Positions 25,528-36,142 are shown, counted from the stretch's first letter. The stretch is DNA of 45,914 nt from Chlorobiota bacterium (GCA_013152085.1 JAADHC010000034.1:25614-71527), one strand, 5' to 3'. A program made the numbers and translations. Notes: generated by a model not told the origin, from the letters alone.

Positions 25528-26823
25528 TTAATATTTATACTTTCTTTTCCACCATACTTTCAGCCGTTCCCTGATTTCTTCTTCCCGGCTATTGGCCTGG
25601 GGTTCATAAAGTTTCTTATCCCTGATTTCCCCGGGAAGAAATTCTTCGGGTGTAAAATTTCCCGGATAATCATGAGCATAGTGATAGTCTTTTCCGTACC
25701 CGAGCTCCTTCATCAGGCGGGCAGGCGCATTCCGGACAGGCAGGGGAACAGGCAGATCACCGGTTTCCTGAACCAGTGACTGTGCATCCTTTATTGCGCG
25801 ATAGGCAGAATTACTTTTGGGTGAAGTGGCCAGGTAGATGGTAGCTTCACTGAGGATGATGCGTGATTCGGGCCAGCCGATCTGGTGTACGGCATCAAAG
25901 CAGCTTTGTGCCAGCAACAAGGCGTTGGGATTGGCCAGTCCGATATCTTCGGAAGCCAGGATTACCAGACGACGTGCGATAAACAGGGGGTCTTCACCAC
26001 CCTCAACCATACGGGCGAGCCAGTACACGGCGCCATTGGGGTCACTACCACGGACCGATTTGATAAAAGCAGATATAATATCATAATGCATCTCCCCCTG
26101 CTTGTCATACATTGCCAGGTTATCCTGCAGATGTTTTTTAACTTTTTCGTTGGTAAGAATGATCTTTTTCCCTTCGGGCACAAGACTTTTTTCCGCTTCA
26201 ACAGACAGTTCCAGTGCATTGTAAAGCTTCCGTGCATCCCCGCCCGAAAAGCGGAGCAAAGCTTCGTGTGCTTTGACTTCGATGGATAATTTGCCCAGGT
26301 AGGTATCCTTTTTTAAAGCTGTTTCGAGGAGTTTTATGAGATCCTCTTTGCCCAGGGGTTTCAGGATATAGGTCTGGCAACGGGAGAGGAGCGGGGAGAT
26401 GATTTCGAACGACGGATTTTCGGTGGTGGCACCAATCAGGGTAAGGGTCCCTTCTTCGACAGCTCCTAGCAGAGAATCCTGCTGTGATTTGCTGAAACGG
26501 TGGATTTCATCAATAAACAGCACAGGGTTGGGCCTGTCGAAAAAACGATTATGCTTTGCTTTTTCAATAGTCTCCCTGACCTCTTTGACGCCACTGTGAA
26601 CCGCACTCAAACTATAAAACGGACGGTTTTGCCTGTTGGAGATAACCCTGGCCAGTGTGGTCTTTCCCACACCGGGAGGCCCCCACAGGATCATCGAAGG
26701 CAGAGCCTCCGATTCGATCATATTCCGGAGTATTGCTCCCGGTCCAACCAGATGATCCTGTCCCAGAAATTCATCCAGTGTGGTGGGACGCATCCGTTCG
26801 GCCAGTGGAATGTTCGGTGCCAT
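25528..26823 (-). CDS. rarA: replication-associated recombination protein A (RarA/MgsA)
   Basis: A 431-residue AAA+ ATPase of the clamp-loader group that acts at stalled replication forks. Motifs: PLAERMRPTTLDEFLGQDHL (opening block), Walker A GPPGVGKT (48-55), Walker B LFIDEIHRFSKSQQD, sensor ATTENPSF, and the C-terminal tetramerisation domain with SEDIGLANPNALLLAQ and IYLATSPKSNSAYRAI. I start at ATG 26823; the frame is open 20 codons further but that part is not conserved-looking and would include the promoter. A TATCTTTG box lies at 26849-26842 on the minus strand. Confidence 0.95.
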   Translation of the reverse strand: MAPNIPLAERMRPTTLDEFLGQDHLVGPGAILRNMIESEALPSMILWGPPGVGKTTLARVISNRQNRPFYSLSAVHSGVKEVRETIEKAKHNRFFDRPNPVLFIDEIHRFSKSQQDSLLGAVEEGTLTLIGATTENPSFEIISPLLSRCQTYILKPLGKEDLIKLLETALKKDTYLGKLSIEVKAHEALLRFSGGDARKLYNALELSVEAEKSLVPEGKKIILTNEKVKKHLQDNLAMYDKQGEMHYDIISAFIKSVRGSDPNGAVYWLARMVEGGEDPLFIARRLVILASEDIGLANPNALLLAQSCFDAVHQIGWPESRIILSEATIYLATSPKSNSAYRAIKDAQSLVQETGDLPVPLPVRNAPARLMKELGYGKDYHYAHDYPGNFTPEEFLPGEIRDKKLYEPQANSREEEIRERLKVWWKRKYKY

Positions 26824-26841
26824 GCAAAATATTTTTCGTAA

Positions 26842-26849
26842 CAAAGATA
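26842..26849 (-). promoter_or_regulatory. -7 box upstream of rarA-kdsA
   Basis: TATCTTTG on the minus strand fits TAnnTTTG and lies about 19 bases above the ATG. The -33 region is weak. Confidence 0.35.
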
Positions 26850-26969
26850 AGATTTCTAGCGTTAAAGATTCTTGGATAACCAATGATATGAATACACGGG
26901 AGCAACCATTCCCTCGCGAAATTTGTCTATATTTAGAGCGCTTTTATTTTATGAATTAAAAATTACGTT

Positions 26970-28052
26970 ATGAAAGGAAAAAATCTTAGAGTACTTCCGG
27001 TCATTATGCTTCTGGCGATACAAACCACAGCTTTCGGGCAGTTGGGAAACTTTAATTTATTTGATGGTGGCGTAAATGATGGTGTTGCATTGTTAAAAGC
27101 CTATATGACACCCTGGGCCAATGCTTTTGGTGCCGACCTGAACGGCGGGTGGTATAACTCTGCCAAACCCCATAAACTGGGTGGTTTTGATGTTACATTT
27201 ACTACCAATGTAACCGTTATTCCTGATGATGCAAAATCAATCGACCTTTCCACAATCGGATTTGAAAAGCTGAGTATTGCTTCCGGCGGCGGAACGATAG
27301 CCCCGACAGTTGCCGGAAGCAGTGACGCAGGCCCGACACTGCAATATGTTGAAAACTATTTGGGAACCGATGTTACCATTGCTTCTTTTTCTGCACCACC
27401 CGGAACGGGACTGGGTTTTGTTCCCGCACCTATGATCCAGGCCAGCATAGGGTTGCCAAAGGGTACGGAAATTACCGGACGCTACCTGCCCACTTTTAAG
27501 ATACCCAAAACCGATGCGCAGATCGGACTGTGGGGTGTAGGACTGAAACACAGTATTAAACAATGGATCCCGGGTATGAAATTATTACCGGTAGGTTTGT
27601 CTGTTTTCGGTGCATATACACAGTTGAATACCACATTGGGATTTAGCCTCGAACCGCTAAGCTACGCACATCTTACCCAATATACAACAGATGATTTTAA
27701 AGGCCAGGAAGTGGATTTTACAGTAAAAGCCTTCAATGTCAGCCTGCTGGCTTCCACGGCACTTCCGGTGATCAATGTTTTCGGTGGTATCGGTTACAGC
27801 CGTACCCAAACAGTGATTGATGTCATCGGAAATATTCCCATCCCGGCATTTGACCCTACATTGGATATTACCGCACCTGTCGTTCGTGATGAGGATGTTC
27901 ATACCATTCCGTCTATTGACATCAAACATAAAAGCGGTGTCCGTCTCAGTGCAGGTCTCCGTCTTAAACTTGCCGTGCTGACCATTCATGGTGAATATAC
28001 TTATGCTGCTTATTCAATTTATACCGCTGGAATCGGGATCAGTTTCAGATAA
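26970..28052 (+). CDS. DUF6588-like outer-membrane protein
   Basis: A 360-residue exported protein: signal peptide 1-23 (to AFGQ), then a glycine- and aromatic-rich sequence with alternating beta strands and a C-terminal strand ending YTAGIGISFR. The opening LKAYMTPWANAFGADLNGGWYNSAKPHKLGGFDVTF is characteristic of a Bacteroidetes family I know as DUF6588. No enzymatic motif is visible and function is unknown. It stands alone, transcribed away from rarA and towards the universal stress gene. Confidence 0.75.
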   Translation: MKGKNLRVLPVIMLLAIQTTAFGQLGNFNLFDGGVNDGVALLKAYMTPWANAFGADLNGGWYNSAKPHKLGGFDVTFTTNVTVIPDDAKSIDLSTIGFEKLSIASGGGTIAPTVAGSSDAGPTLQYVENYLGTDVTIASFSAPPGTGLGFVPAPMIQASIGLPKGTEITGRYLPTFKIPKTDAQIGLWGVGLKHSIKQWIPGMKLLPVGLSVFGAYTQLNTTLGFSLEPLSYAHLTQYTTDDFKGQEVDFTVKAFNVSLLASTALPVINVFGGIGYSRTQTVIDVIGNIPIPAFDPTLDITAPVVRDEDVHTIPSIDIKHKSGVRLSAGLRLKLAVLTIHGEYTYAAYSIYTAGIGISFR

Positions 28053-28106
28053 TAAACAATAATAAACCAAATTTGTCCTGAGTTTATATACTTAAGTGAT
28101 TTTTAG

Positions 28107-28137
28107 TTGAAAAAATGTATATTTTTTTGTATCTTTC
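28107..28137 (+). promoter_or_regulatory. promoter of the universal stress protein gene
   Basis: TTG (28107-28109), 20 nt, then TATCTTTC (28130-28137), one base from the consensus. Start of transcription would be near 28144, 12 bases before the first of four in-frame ATGs. Confidence 0.5.
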
Positions 28138-28155
28138 TTGTGAAATTTTCATGCC

Positions 28156-28203
28156 ATGAAAGATGATATGAAAGAGGATATGAAAGAGGATATGAAAGAG
28201 GAA
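28156..28203 (+). repeat. four 12-bp tandem repeats spanning the start codon
   Basis: ATGAAAGAGGAT is repeated four times (28156, 28168, 28180, 28192), the first and last copies with small changes. Each copy carries an in-frame ATG, so copy number alters the N-terminus by four residues without shifting the frame. Confidence 0.9.
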
Positions 28204-29310
28204 CTGACAACTCTTGCAATACATGCATACTCACGGGCTGTCCTGATACAATCACGGTTGAAAAGTGAAGGAATTGATTGTATCTTATCCAACGTGAACG
28301 TTATTCAACCGGATGCATCTGCCGGGGTGAAGATACAGGTGCGGTTGGAAGATATGGAAAAAGCACTGGAAGTGTATAATAATTTCAGGGAGGAGTTAGG
28401 TGAAAAAGCCGTGAAGGAACCCCAGGGTGAAAAGCAAGTGAGACGAATTATTGTACCGGTAGATTTCAGTGACCATGCGCGGCATGCTGCAAATTTTGCT
28501 CTTTATTATGCACATTACGTACATGCCGAGGTTTTATTGGTGAATGCCTATTATGCGCCTGATCTGCAATCTATGCCTTATGATGAAACCTTTGGGCTGG
28601 AGGGAACCCTGACCGAGCATCTGAATGACCTTCGTGAACAAGCGAAAAAGGAAATCCGGGTATTTATGAAAGAATTGCGGGATTATGCGCAGGAAAAAAA
28701 TCTGGAGGGGATGTTACTGGATTACCTGGTGGTTAAAGGTGCGCTGGACGACGCTTTATTTTATGCCAGCGAATCCTATGAACCGGATGTAATTATTTTG
28801 GGCGCCAGGGGGAAAAACCAACGTAAAAAAGATCCGATAGGCAGTACGACTACCCGGGTAATTGAAAAAGCCAGACAGCCCGTTTTGGTGATCCCGGAAG
28901 ATACTTCCGTGGATGTTTTCTTTCAGGCGAAAACGATCGTTTATGCTACTGATTTTGATGAATCTGACTTCGAGGCAATCTCCAAATTAATGAAACTGAT
29001 TAGCCCGTTTGGAATGAAAATCATTTGTACCCACATAGGTCCGGAAAAAGACAATGCCTGGGAAAAGGTAAAAATGGAAGGATTAAAGACCTATTTCAGT
29101 GATAATTACCCGGATACACCCGTAGAATGTCATCTGATTGATCACGCGGATGTTATTGATGGCCTGGACGCATTTATATCTTCACAATCTGTCAGTGCTA
29201 TCGCGATGGCTACCCGGAGACGCAATCTGATTTCGAAACTTTTCAGCCCCAGCATTACCAAAAAGATGTTTTTCCACACGACCACACCATTGCTGGTATT
29301 TCATTCATAG
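28156..29310 (+). CDS. tandem universal stress protein with DUF2007-like N-terminus
   Basis: A 384-residue cytoplasmic protein. It begins with a repetitive acidic leader (MKDDMKEDMKEDMKEE, encoded by a 12-bp tandem repeat), then a DUF2007-like ferredoxin-fold domain (about 17-82, TLAIHAYSRAVLIQSRLKSE), then two UspA domains (about 95-250 and 255-384). The first UspA domain keeps the ATP-binding pattern GxxGx9GS (GARGKNQRKKDPIGS). The second does not, so only one is likely to bind nucleotide. Usp proteins respond to starvation, redox or envelope stress. The true start could be any of the four ATGs at 28156, 28168, 28180 and 28192. Confidence 0.88.
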   Translation: MKDDMKEDMKEDMKEELTTLAIHAYSRAVLIQSRLKSEGIDCILSNVNVIQPDASAGVKIQVRLEDMEKALEVYNNFREELGEKAVKEPQGEKQVRRIIVPVDFSDHARHAANFALYYAHYVHAEVLLVNAYYAPDLQSMPYDETFGLEGTLTEHLNDLREQAKKEIRVFMKELRDYAQEKNLEGMLLDYLVVKGALDDALFYASESYEPDVIILGARGKNQRKKDPIGSTTTRVIEKARQPVLVIPEDTSVDVFFQAKTIVYATDFDESDFEAISKLMKLISPFGMKIICTHIGPEKDNAWEKVKMEGLKTYFSDNYPDTPVECHLIDHADVIDGLDAFISSQSVSAIAMATRRRNLISKLFSPSITKKMFFHTTTPLLVFHS

Positions 29311-29452
29311 CATAATAAAAGTGTGCTCGCTGTCCCTGCATTTCCCCGCCGGAAACGCACCGGATGTATAATCATCCTTGTAAGGCAGCTCTATGAATAT
29401 GCGCCCATAATAAAACACCGGGAATAATTAAAGGTTCATAAATGACTCCGGA

Positions 29453-29905
29453 TTAATAAGGCTTCCGGTACTGCACGTTCAGCACTCCGCCGCTGATGAT
29501 CCAGCAGGTGGTTTCGCATTGCCCGATCACTTTTTTTGTTTCGATAATATCCCCGTCTATGGCAAGGATGGTATCCTGCCCGCTCACGTATTCGGCTGTT
29601 ACGGTGTAATAATGTCCCAGGGGAACGGATACTTCAAGTTCATTAAGACTTACCGTGTCCTCGAAGCGAATATCATTGTTTTCAAGACGGTCGCGGTAAA
29701 TCGCTACGGGTACCTGCGGGTTTTCCGCATCTATCGTAAGTCGGATGATCAGATCGCCCGAATCGGGCCGGTAGGTAATACAGGTCGAACAATCCACACT
29801 TTCGTAAGTTACTTCGTCGTTGCACCCTGCCAGCCCGGAGGCAACCATCAGGACAACAGCCAGAAAATAAAAGATGCGATGGATATGATGAGCATTTAAT
29901 ACCAT
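29453..29905 (-). CDS. small secreted lipoprotein
   Basis: A 150-residue protein with an N-terminal hydrophobic segment ending in a lipobox (LAGC, Cys28), so likely lipid-anchored. The mature part is beta-rich with an Ig/fibronectin-like feel (LIIRLTIDAENPQVPVAIYR) and several Cys (CSTC, CETTC). Its start codon overlaps the end of the ankyrin gene by 10 bases, so translation is coupled and the products may work together. No family recognised. Confidence 0.75.
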   Translation of the reverse strand: MVLNAHHIHRIFYFLAVVLMVASGLAGCNDEVTYESVDCSTCITYRPDSGDLIIRLTIDAENPQVPVAIYRDRLENNDIRFEDTVSLNELEVSVPLGHYYTVTAEYVSGQDTILAIDGDIIETKKVIGQCETTCWIISGGVLNVQYRKPY

Positions 29906-31317
29906 GATATCGTTTTTCGTGGTGGCGAGATGGTTTTCATCTTGAAATCGACAGAAATGTCCAGGGACAAATAATGCGGGTATAACCTTACGGTTTCCAG
30001 ATCGAAGTAATGATAAGAGAGCTTTACCTGCCAGAAGTTCCGGTGATAAAATATTCCGGTACCGGGGCTGAAAACCAACCTGTCTTCCGGGCGGGTAGTT
30101 GACCCGGGATAGCCGGTACCAAAAGTATATCCGCCCTGCAGGGAGAGCGATATACCTCCCCGGGCCGGGTTAAATCTTCCCAGCACAACAAAATCACGGC
30201 TGAGCTCACCGTAGGCAACAAATCTCTTTTCCCAAAACTGGTAGTAGTAATGATCCGTCACCTGTGTCATGATTCTTATCGGGGCAGGTCTGAAAAGAAA
30301 TCCTGCCGATGCCGTGATTCCCGTAAATCCTTCCATGATACCTGCATATCCACCGGTAAAAAGATCACGGGTGTTGAATAAGGCACTTGTACCGGTAGTA
30401 AAACTCGAAAAATAAAATTTAACAGAACGGCTGTATCCATAAGTATACAGGAGTTTGATCATTGGTTTGTCATTACTGCGATGTGCCAGTTCCACCGGGC
30501 TGACAGGCTGATCCTTTTTGAACCGGCCAAGTGTATCGAGTCGTAAATAATAATGGGTGAGCAGTGTATCGCCTACAGCAACGGCCATAAGTAAAACAGA
30601 ATTTCCGGATTTATCCCTGGCAAAAAGGTTTGCCTGATTTTCAAGGAGAAAATGCACAAAAGCCGTATCCTGCACCTGAGTGGCCACCATCAGGGGGGTA
30701 AATCCCCGTTTGTCAGCTATGTTTACTGAGGCACCCTGATCAATGAGCATTTGTGCCAGACCAATGTTTCCGGCATAAGTGGCTGCCATCAGCGGTGTCG
30801 TTCCCTGTTTATCGGGAAGGTTGATATCTCCCCCATAATGAAGCAGCATATCTGTAAGCTCGACATAGTTGTATGCCGCAGAAACAAGCAGCGCCGTTCT
30901 CCCGCGAATATCCTGCCTGTTAACATCTGCCCCCTTGTTGATCAGAAATTCTGCCACTTCGATATGGTTGCTCAGCGTTGCCTGAAGCAGCGGAAATATC
31001 CCTTCACTATTATCCTGTTCAATATCTGCTCCATTCAGAACCAGTATCCGCACAGTGGATATGTGCCCTTGTCCCGAAGCCATAAGCAGGGGACTGTTAC
31101 CGCTCATGGTGGTCGTATTGATATAAGCACCCTGGTTCAGAAAACGCAGTACTTCATCGTCCAGTCCAAGATAGGCAGCAATGAGCAGATTATAATTGAT
31201 ATCCCCGGGCACATACCATGTAGTGTCTACCGGGTCATTCGCAGGTTCCTGCCCGAAGGAAGCGTTTCCTGATAAATGTACCAGAATGATCCCGGTTATA
31301 ATAAAATACTTCCACAT
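29896..31317 (-). CDS. exported ankyrin-repeat protein with C-terminal beta-barrel-like domain
   Basis: A 473-residue protein: signal peptide (about 1-23, to SFGQ), seven ankyrin repeats (about 42-275, e.g. DKRGFTPLMVATQ and NKGADVNRQDIRGRTALLVSAA), and then a Gly/Tyr/Phe-rich domain of alternating strands (about 300-473) resembling an outer-membrane or surface barrel. The exported ankyrin domain would offer a protein-binding face in the periplasm while the C-terminal part anchors it in the outer membrane (inference). ATG 31317 starts the signal peptide; an upstream in-frame start at 31335 is less fitting. The following lipoprotein gene overlaps by 10 bases. Confidence 0.82.
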   Translation of the reverse strand: MWKYFIITGIILVHLSGNASFGQEPANDPVDTTWYVPGDINYNLLIAAYLGLDDEVLRFLNQGAYINTTTMSGNSPLLMASGQGHISTVRILVLNGADIEQDNSEGIFPLLQATLSNHIEVAEFLINKGADVNRQDIRGRTALLVSAAYNYVELTDMLLHYGGDINLPDKQGTTPLMAATYAGNIGLAQMLIDQGASVNIADKRGFTPLMVATQVQDTAFVHFLLENQANLFARDKSGNSVLLMAVAVGDTLLTHYYLRLDTLGRFKKDQPVSPVELAHRSNDKPMIKLLYTYGYSRSVKFYFSSFTTGTSALFNTRDLFTGGYAGIMEGFTGITASAGFLFRPAPIRIMTQVTDHYYYQFWEKRFVAYGELSRDFVVLGRFNPARGGISLSLQGGYTFGTGYPGSTTRPEDRLVFSPGTGIFYHRNFWQVKLSYHYFDLETVRLYPHYLSLDISVDFKMKTISPPRKTISWY

Positions 31318-31572
31318 AGGGGTATAAAAATACAATAATCCTGATCAAACACTAACAAAAAAATGCTTTTTTAACCTCTTTTCAGTAGCAAAACAGACAG
31401 AAAACCGGCATTTATATTTTATTTAGAAAGAGTATGCTATTTAACAAATATACAGGATAATACAGGTATCATATTAAATTTATATTCTCTGTACATCTAG
31501 AAATCAGATGATTAAATGGCCGGCATTTCTCATTTTGAACAGGTTGAACGGTACCTTAAATAACTTGTCAAC

Positions 31573-33114
31573 CTATAACGGAATATTCCCATGTTTTTTC
31601 GGTAGTTTGGTAACCGTTTTATTCTGGGCCATTTCCAGGGCAAGAATAAGTTTTTTACGTGTATTTTCAGGGAATATAATCTCATCAATATATCCAAGTT
31701 CTGCTGCCTTGAACGGGTTTGCAAAATTGATTTTATATTCTTCAACAAGCTTTGTTCTCTCCTTTTCGTTATTTACTTTATTACGGTAAAGGATATTTAC
31801 GGCACCTTCAGGACCCATTACGGCAATCTCTGCCGTTGGGAAAGCATAATTAATATCCGCCCCTATATGTTTGGAGGACATCACACAATAGGCCCCGCCG
31901 TATGCTTTCCTTGTAATTACCGTAATCTTGGGTACCGTAGCTTCCGAAAAGGCATAGAGCAATTTTGCGCCGTGCTTAATAATCCCGCCATATTCCTGGA
32001 TGGTTCCGGGTAAAAATCCCGGAACATCCTCAAATGTGACCAGCGGGATGTTAAAGGCGTCGCAAAAGCGCACAAAACGTGCACCTTTTACCGAAGCGTC
32101 AATATCGAGTACTCCGGCAAGATGTGCAGGCTGGTTGGCTACAACCCCTACCGTATGACCGTCAAGACGGATAAAGCCGGTAACAATATTCATGGCATAA
32201 TGGGGCATAACCTCAAAAAAGTTATTGTAATCGGCTACCGATTGAATCAGTAACTTGATGTCATAAGGTTTGTTAGGATCCGCCGGGATCAGGTTACGGA
32301 GATTTTTATCTGTACGCATCGGATCGTCCTGTGTCGGTTTAACAGGCGGATCTTCCATGTTGTTTGAGGGGATAAAACTCAGTAATTCGCGGATCATCAT
32401 AAGCACCTGCTCATCGCTGTTCCCCAGGAAATGGGCGACACCACTTTTAGAGTTATGGGTCATGGCTCCGCCAAGTTCTTCCTTGGTAACCTCTTCGTGC
32501 GTAACTGTTTTAATCACATCCGGTCCCGTAACAAACATGTAGCTCGATTCCTGGACCATAAAGATAAAATCAGTAAGGGCAGGGGAATAAACAGCTCCGC
32601 CGGCGCAGGGGCCGAGAATCGCTGAAATTTGTGGAATGACCCCGGAACTCATGACGTTCCGGTGAAAAAGGTCGGCATATCCACCCAGGCTTTGTACTCC
32701 TTCCTGAATTCGTGCACCGCCCGAGTCATTCAATCCGACAACCGGAGCTCCCATTTTCAGGGCAAGATCCATTAACTTAATGACTTTGTTGGCATTTGTC
32801 CGTGACAACGTACCACCGAAAACCGTAAAATCCTGTGCAAAAACATAGACCAGTCGCCCGTCAATTTTTCCGTATCCGGTGATGATACCATCTCCGGGAA
32901 TTTTCTTTTTGTCCATGTCGAAGTCGGTACAGTGATGTACGACCAGCTTGTCTGTTTCGACAAAGGTGCCGGGGTCAAGAAGAATATCAATACGTTCGCG
33001 GGCTGTTTTTTTTCCGGCTTTATGTTGTTTTTCAATGCGCTCCTGTCCGCCACCGAGTTCGGAGAGACGGTTCTTTTCTTCCAGAAGTTTGAATTTTTCT
33101 TCTAATGCAGACAT
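31573..33114 (-). CDS. acyl-CoA carboxylase carboxyltransferase subunit (propionyl/methylmalonyl-CoA type)
   Basis: A 513-residue crotonase-fold carboxyltransferase, which moves the carboxyl group between carboxybiotin and an acyl-CoA. Family blocks: [80 protein letters not shown]-like middle, and [31 protein letters not shown] with [13 protein letters not shown]. It fits the PccB/MmdA family. Third gene of a biotin-enzyme operon after a biotin carboxylase and a biotin carrier. In propionate-forming Bacteroidetes the complex may run as methylmalonyl-CoA decarboxylase or as propionyl-CoA carboxylase. Having a true biotin carboxylase favours the ATP-using carboxylase. Confidence 0.93.
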   Translation of the reverse strand: MSALEEKFKLLEEKNRLSELGGGQERIEKQHKAGKKTARERIDILLDPGTFVETDKLVVHHCTDFDMDKKKIPGDGIITGYGKIDGRLVYVFAQDFTVFGGTLSRTNANKVIKLMDLALKMGAPVVGLNDSGGARIQEGVQSLGGYADLFHRNVMSSGVIPQISAILGPCAGGAVYSPALTDFIFMVQESSYMFVTGPDVIKTVTHEEVTKEELGGAMTHNSKSGVAHFLGNSDEQVLMMIRELLSFIPSNNMEDPPVKPTQDDPMRTDKNLRNLIPADPNKPYDIKLLIQSVADYNNFFEVMPHYAMNIVTGFIRLDGHTVGVVANQPAHLAGVLDIDASVKGARFVRFCDAFNIPLVTFEDVPGFLPGTIQEYGGIIKHGAKLLYAFSEATVPKITVITRKAYGGAYCVMSSKHIGADINYAFPTAEIAVMGPEGAVNILYRNKVNNEKERTKLVEEYKINFANPFKAAELGYIDEIIFPENTRKKLILALEMAQNKTVTKLPKKHGNIPL

Positions 33115-33156
33115 AATTTGGATTTTCTGTTTTAGGTTATATGGATGAGCAAAGGA

Positions 33157-33669
33157 TTAATCCAGCAGTATGAGTGGTTGATGTCCTTCGATTGTGGCGC
33201 CCTCTTCCGTCAGGATTTCTTTTATTGTCGCCTTATGTGGTGCTTTGTACTCACTTTCCATTTTCATGGCTGAGATGATGATCAGTGTTTCACCTTCTTC
33301 CACTTCCTGTCCGACGTTAACCGGAATCTTGACTACCTTTCCCGGCATGGGTGATGAAATGCTGTTCTCTCCGTTTTCCAGTGCTCCTTTATTTCTGTTG
33401 CGCGCATAACGCATTTCGGCATCAATCAATTGAACTTCCCATGATTTGCAGGTGCTGGAAACCTGGAAAACTTTATTCCCGGTACCGTTAGTCACTTCAA
33501 ATTCATACGATTTTCCATGATGAATAATGGAATAAATACCTTCTTCAACACGAACAACATCAAGTTCGTAAACTTTGTCACCCAACTGAACGGTAACCCT
33601 GTTTTCCTGCTTTTCAAGTAGTTGCGCGTGGATTTCCCGTTCGTTTATTTCGATTTCCAATTCTATCAT
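33157..33669 (-). CDS. biotin carboxyl carrier protein
   Basis: A 170-residue biotin carrier subunit. The C-terminal biotinyl domain (about 100-170) has SSPMPGKVVKIPVNVGQEVEEG and the biotin site SAMKMES with Lys136, the attachment residue. The N-terminal half (about 1-85) is the beta domain seen in propionyl/methylmalonyl-type carriers. The ATG at 33669 is used; a GTG two codons upstream is also open. It lies 24 bases after the biotin carboxylase gene and 42 bases before the carboxyltransferase gene. Confidence 0.93.
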   Translation of the reverse strand: MIELEIEINEREIHAQLLEKQENRVTVQLGDKVYELDVVRVEEGIYSIIHHGKSYEFEVTNGTGNKVFQVSSTCKSWEVQLIDAEMRYARNRNKGALENGENSISSPMPGKVVKIPVNVGQEVEEGETLIIISAMKMESEYKAPHKATIKEILTEEGATIEGHQPLILLD

Positions 33670-33693
33670 GGTCACATCATTTTTCCGGTGAAA

Positions 33694-35235
<1,542 letters not shown>

Positions 35236-35261
35236 GATGTTACCCTAAAGGTTTGACGCAG

Positions 35262-35289
35262 CAAAGATACTATTTTTTTACATCTCCAA
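35262..35289 (-). promoter_or_regulatory. promoter of the carboxylase operon
   Basis: On the minus strand TTG (35289-35287), 17 nt, then TATCTTTG (35269-35262). The -7 box is exact and the spacing is 2 nt short. Confidence 0.45.
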
Positions 35290-35454
35290 GTCCCGGCAGT
35301 ATGATCGTATGGTTTTTCCTAATAGATTATAAATATTACGCGCTCTTTTATCTTGTTTTTTAATGATATAGACGGGATATTTTTTAGAGCCAATTTTATT
35401 AACAATTGTTCATAACTTATGTGCATACTTTGTGGAAAAGGAGGCCTGAAAATA

Positions 35455-35486
35455 TTTGCACATTTTTACAGCACCATCTATATTTG
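35455..35486 (+). promoter_or_regulatory. promoter of the structured RNA
   Basis: TTTG (35455-35458), 20 nt, then TATATTTG (35479-35486). Both boxes match the Bacteroidetes consensus exactly. No protein start follows at a useful distance; the transcript would begin near 35493 and enter the structured segment. Confidence 0.75.
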
Positions 35487-35492
35487 ACCTAC

Positions 35493-36014
35493 CAAGTGAG
35501 AGATAAAAGGCTGGTTCGAGAAGTTTCGGGTTTGGAAAGGGAAGTTTCGCAAGAGGCCCACCGGAACAAACTCCGCTCGACAAAGTCACTCACGGGAAAC
35601 CGGCAGACCGGGGTCAGCCTTTTTAAAGGGCACGGGAAGCCGGCAGGAAACCCGAAAGGGCGAAATGCCGGGGGACCGATCCAGGAAAACCGGGGAAAAG
35701 TGAGGATCTTTGAAAAGTGTGCTTCGAAAGGGGGAACAGAAAGAATGACCGGAAACGGCCATTCGGACGGGTTCCACTCCCGGATCATCGGGCTTCGGCC
35801 TGGTGTTCAGGAGCCCTTTAAAGAACCACGGTGGCAGATATAAGGCTTGAAAAGAGTCGAAAGTCCAAAACCGGGAAGCCGAGTGATCCCAACGAAAGGA
35901 GGGATGGCAAAGCAGAAGCCATAATAACTGTAACTTGGCACATGCGGAATCCTACGGGAAACCGGATGTGAAAATGGGAAGAAGTTTCGTCCGGAATTTT
36001 TTCCCATTTTTGTT
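35493..36014 (+). ncRNA. candidate ~520-nt structured non-coding RNA, unassigned class
   Basis: A GC- and purine-rich segment between an exact promoter and an intrinsic terminator, not protein-like in any frame. At the 5' end nested helices pair GTGAG (35496-35500) with CTCAC (35589-35593), TCGAG (35516-35520) with CTCGA (35576-35580), and GGGTTTG (35528-35534) with CAAACTC (35567-35573). Next come CCGGCA (35640-35645)/TGCCGG (35666-35671) enclosing CCC-GAAA-GGG (35651-35660); ATGACCG/CGGCCAT (35745-35762) closed by GAAA; ATCCC/GGGAT (35886-35905); CACAT/ATGTG (35939-35970). GAAGTTTCG occurs three times. Three-tiered nesting and GNRA loops argue for a folded RNA. I see no tmRNA tRNA-like ends, no RNase P conserved region and no group II domain V. 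The class and function are unknown to me. Confidence 0.65.
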
Positions 36015-36015
36015 T
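35971..36015 (+). terminator. intrinsic terminator of the structured RNA
   Basis: AAAATGGGAA (35971-35980) pairs with TTCCCATTTT (36001-36010), extendable inwards by three pairs (one of them G-U), and runs into TTTTTGTTT. The loop contains the third GAAGTTTCG copy. Confidence 0.75.
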
Positions 36016-36134
36016 CTATATCCTATTGATCTTATCTACACCCTTTTTCTTCTTTCATCCTCCGGATGTTTATAAATCATCCTTATTGTTTAAATTTTGC
36101 TCCAAACCCTGTTTTAATAATAAAATATACTGCT

Positions 36135-36142
36135 TATTTTCG
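36135..36142 (+). promoter_or_regulatory. -7 box upstream of the beta-lactamase remnant/SRAP gene
   Basis: TATTTTCG fits TAnnTTTG with one change. It lies 20 bases before ATG 36163, and a T-rich -33 region precedes it. It would now drive the downstream SRAP gene. Confidence 0.35.

Noticed and set aside
35406-35843. Open frame of 145 codons across the GC-rich segment, plus opposing frames
   Set aside because: Starts upstream of the promoter, the translation is rich in Arg/Gly/Lys/Pro with no hydrophobic core, and both strands are open only because of base composition. RNA structure explains the segment better.
35493-36014. tmRNA, RNase P RNA or group II intron
   Set aside because: No tRNA-like ends or CCA, no GAGGAAAGTCC/ACAGAA conserved regions, no domain V pattern and no reverse transcriptase.
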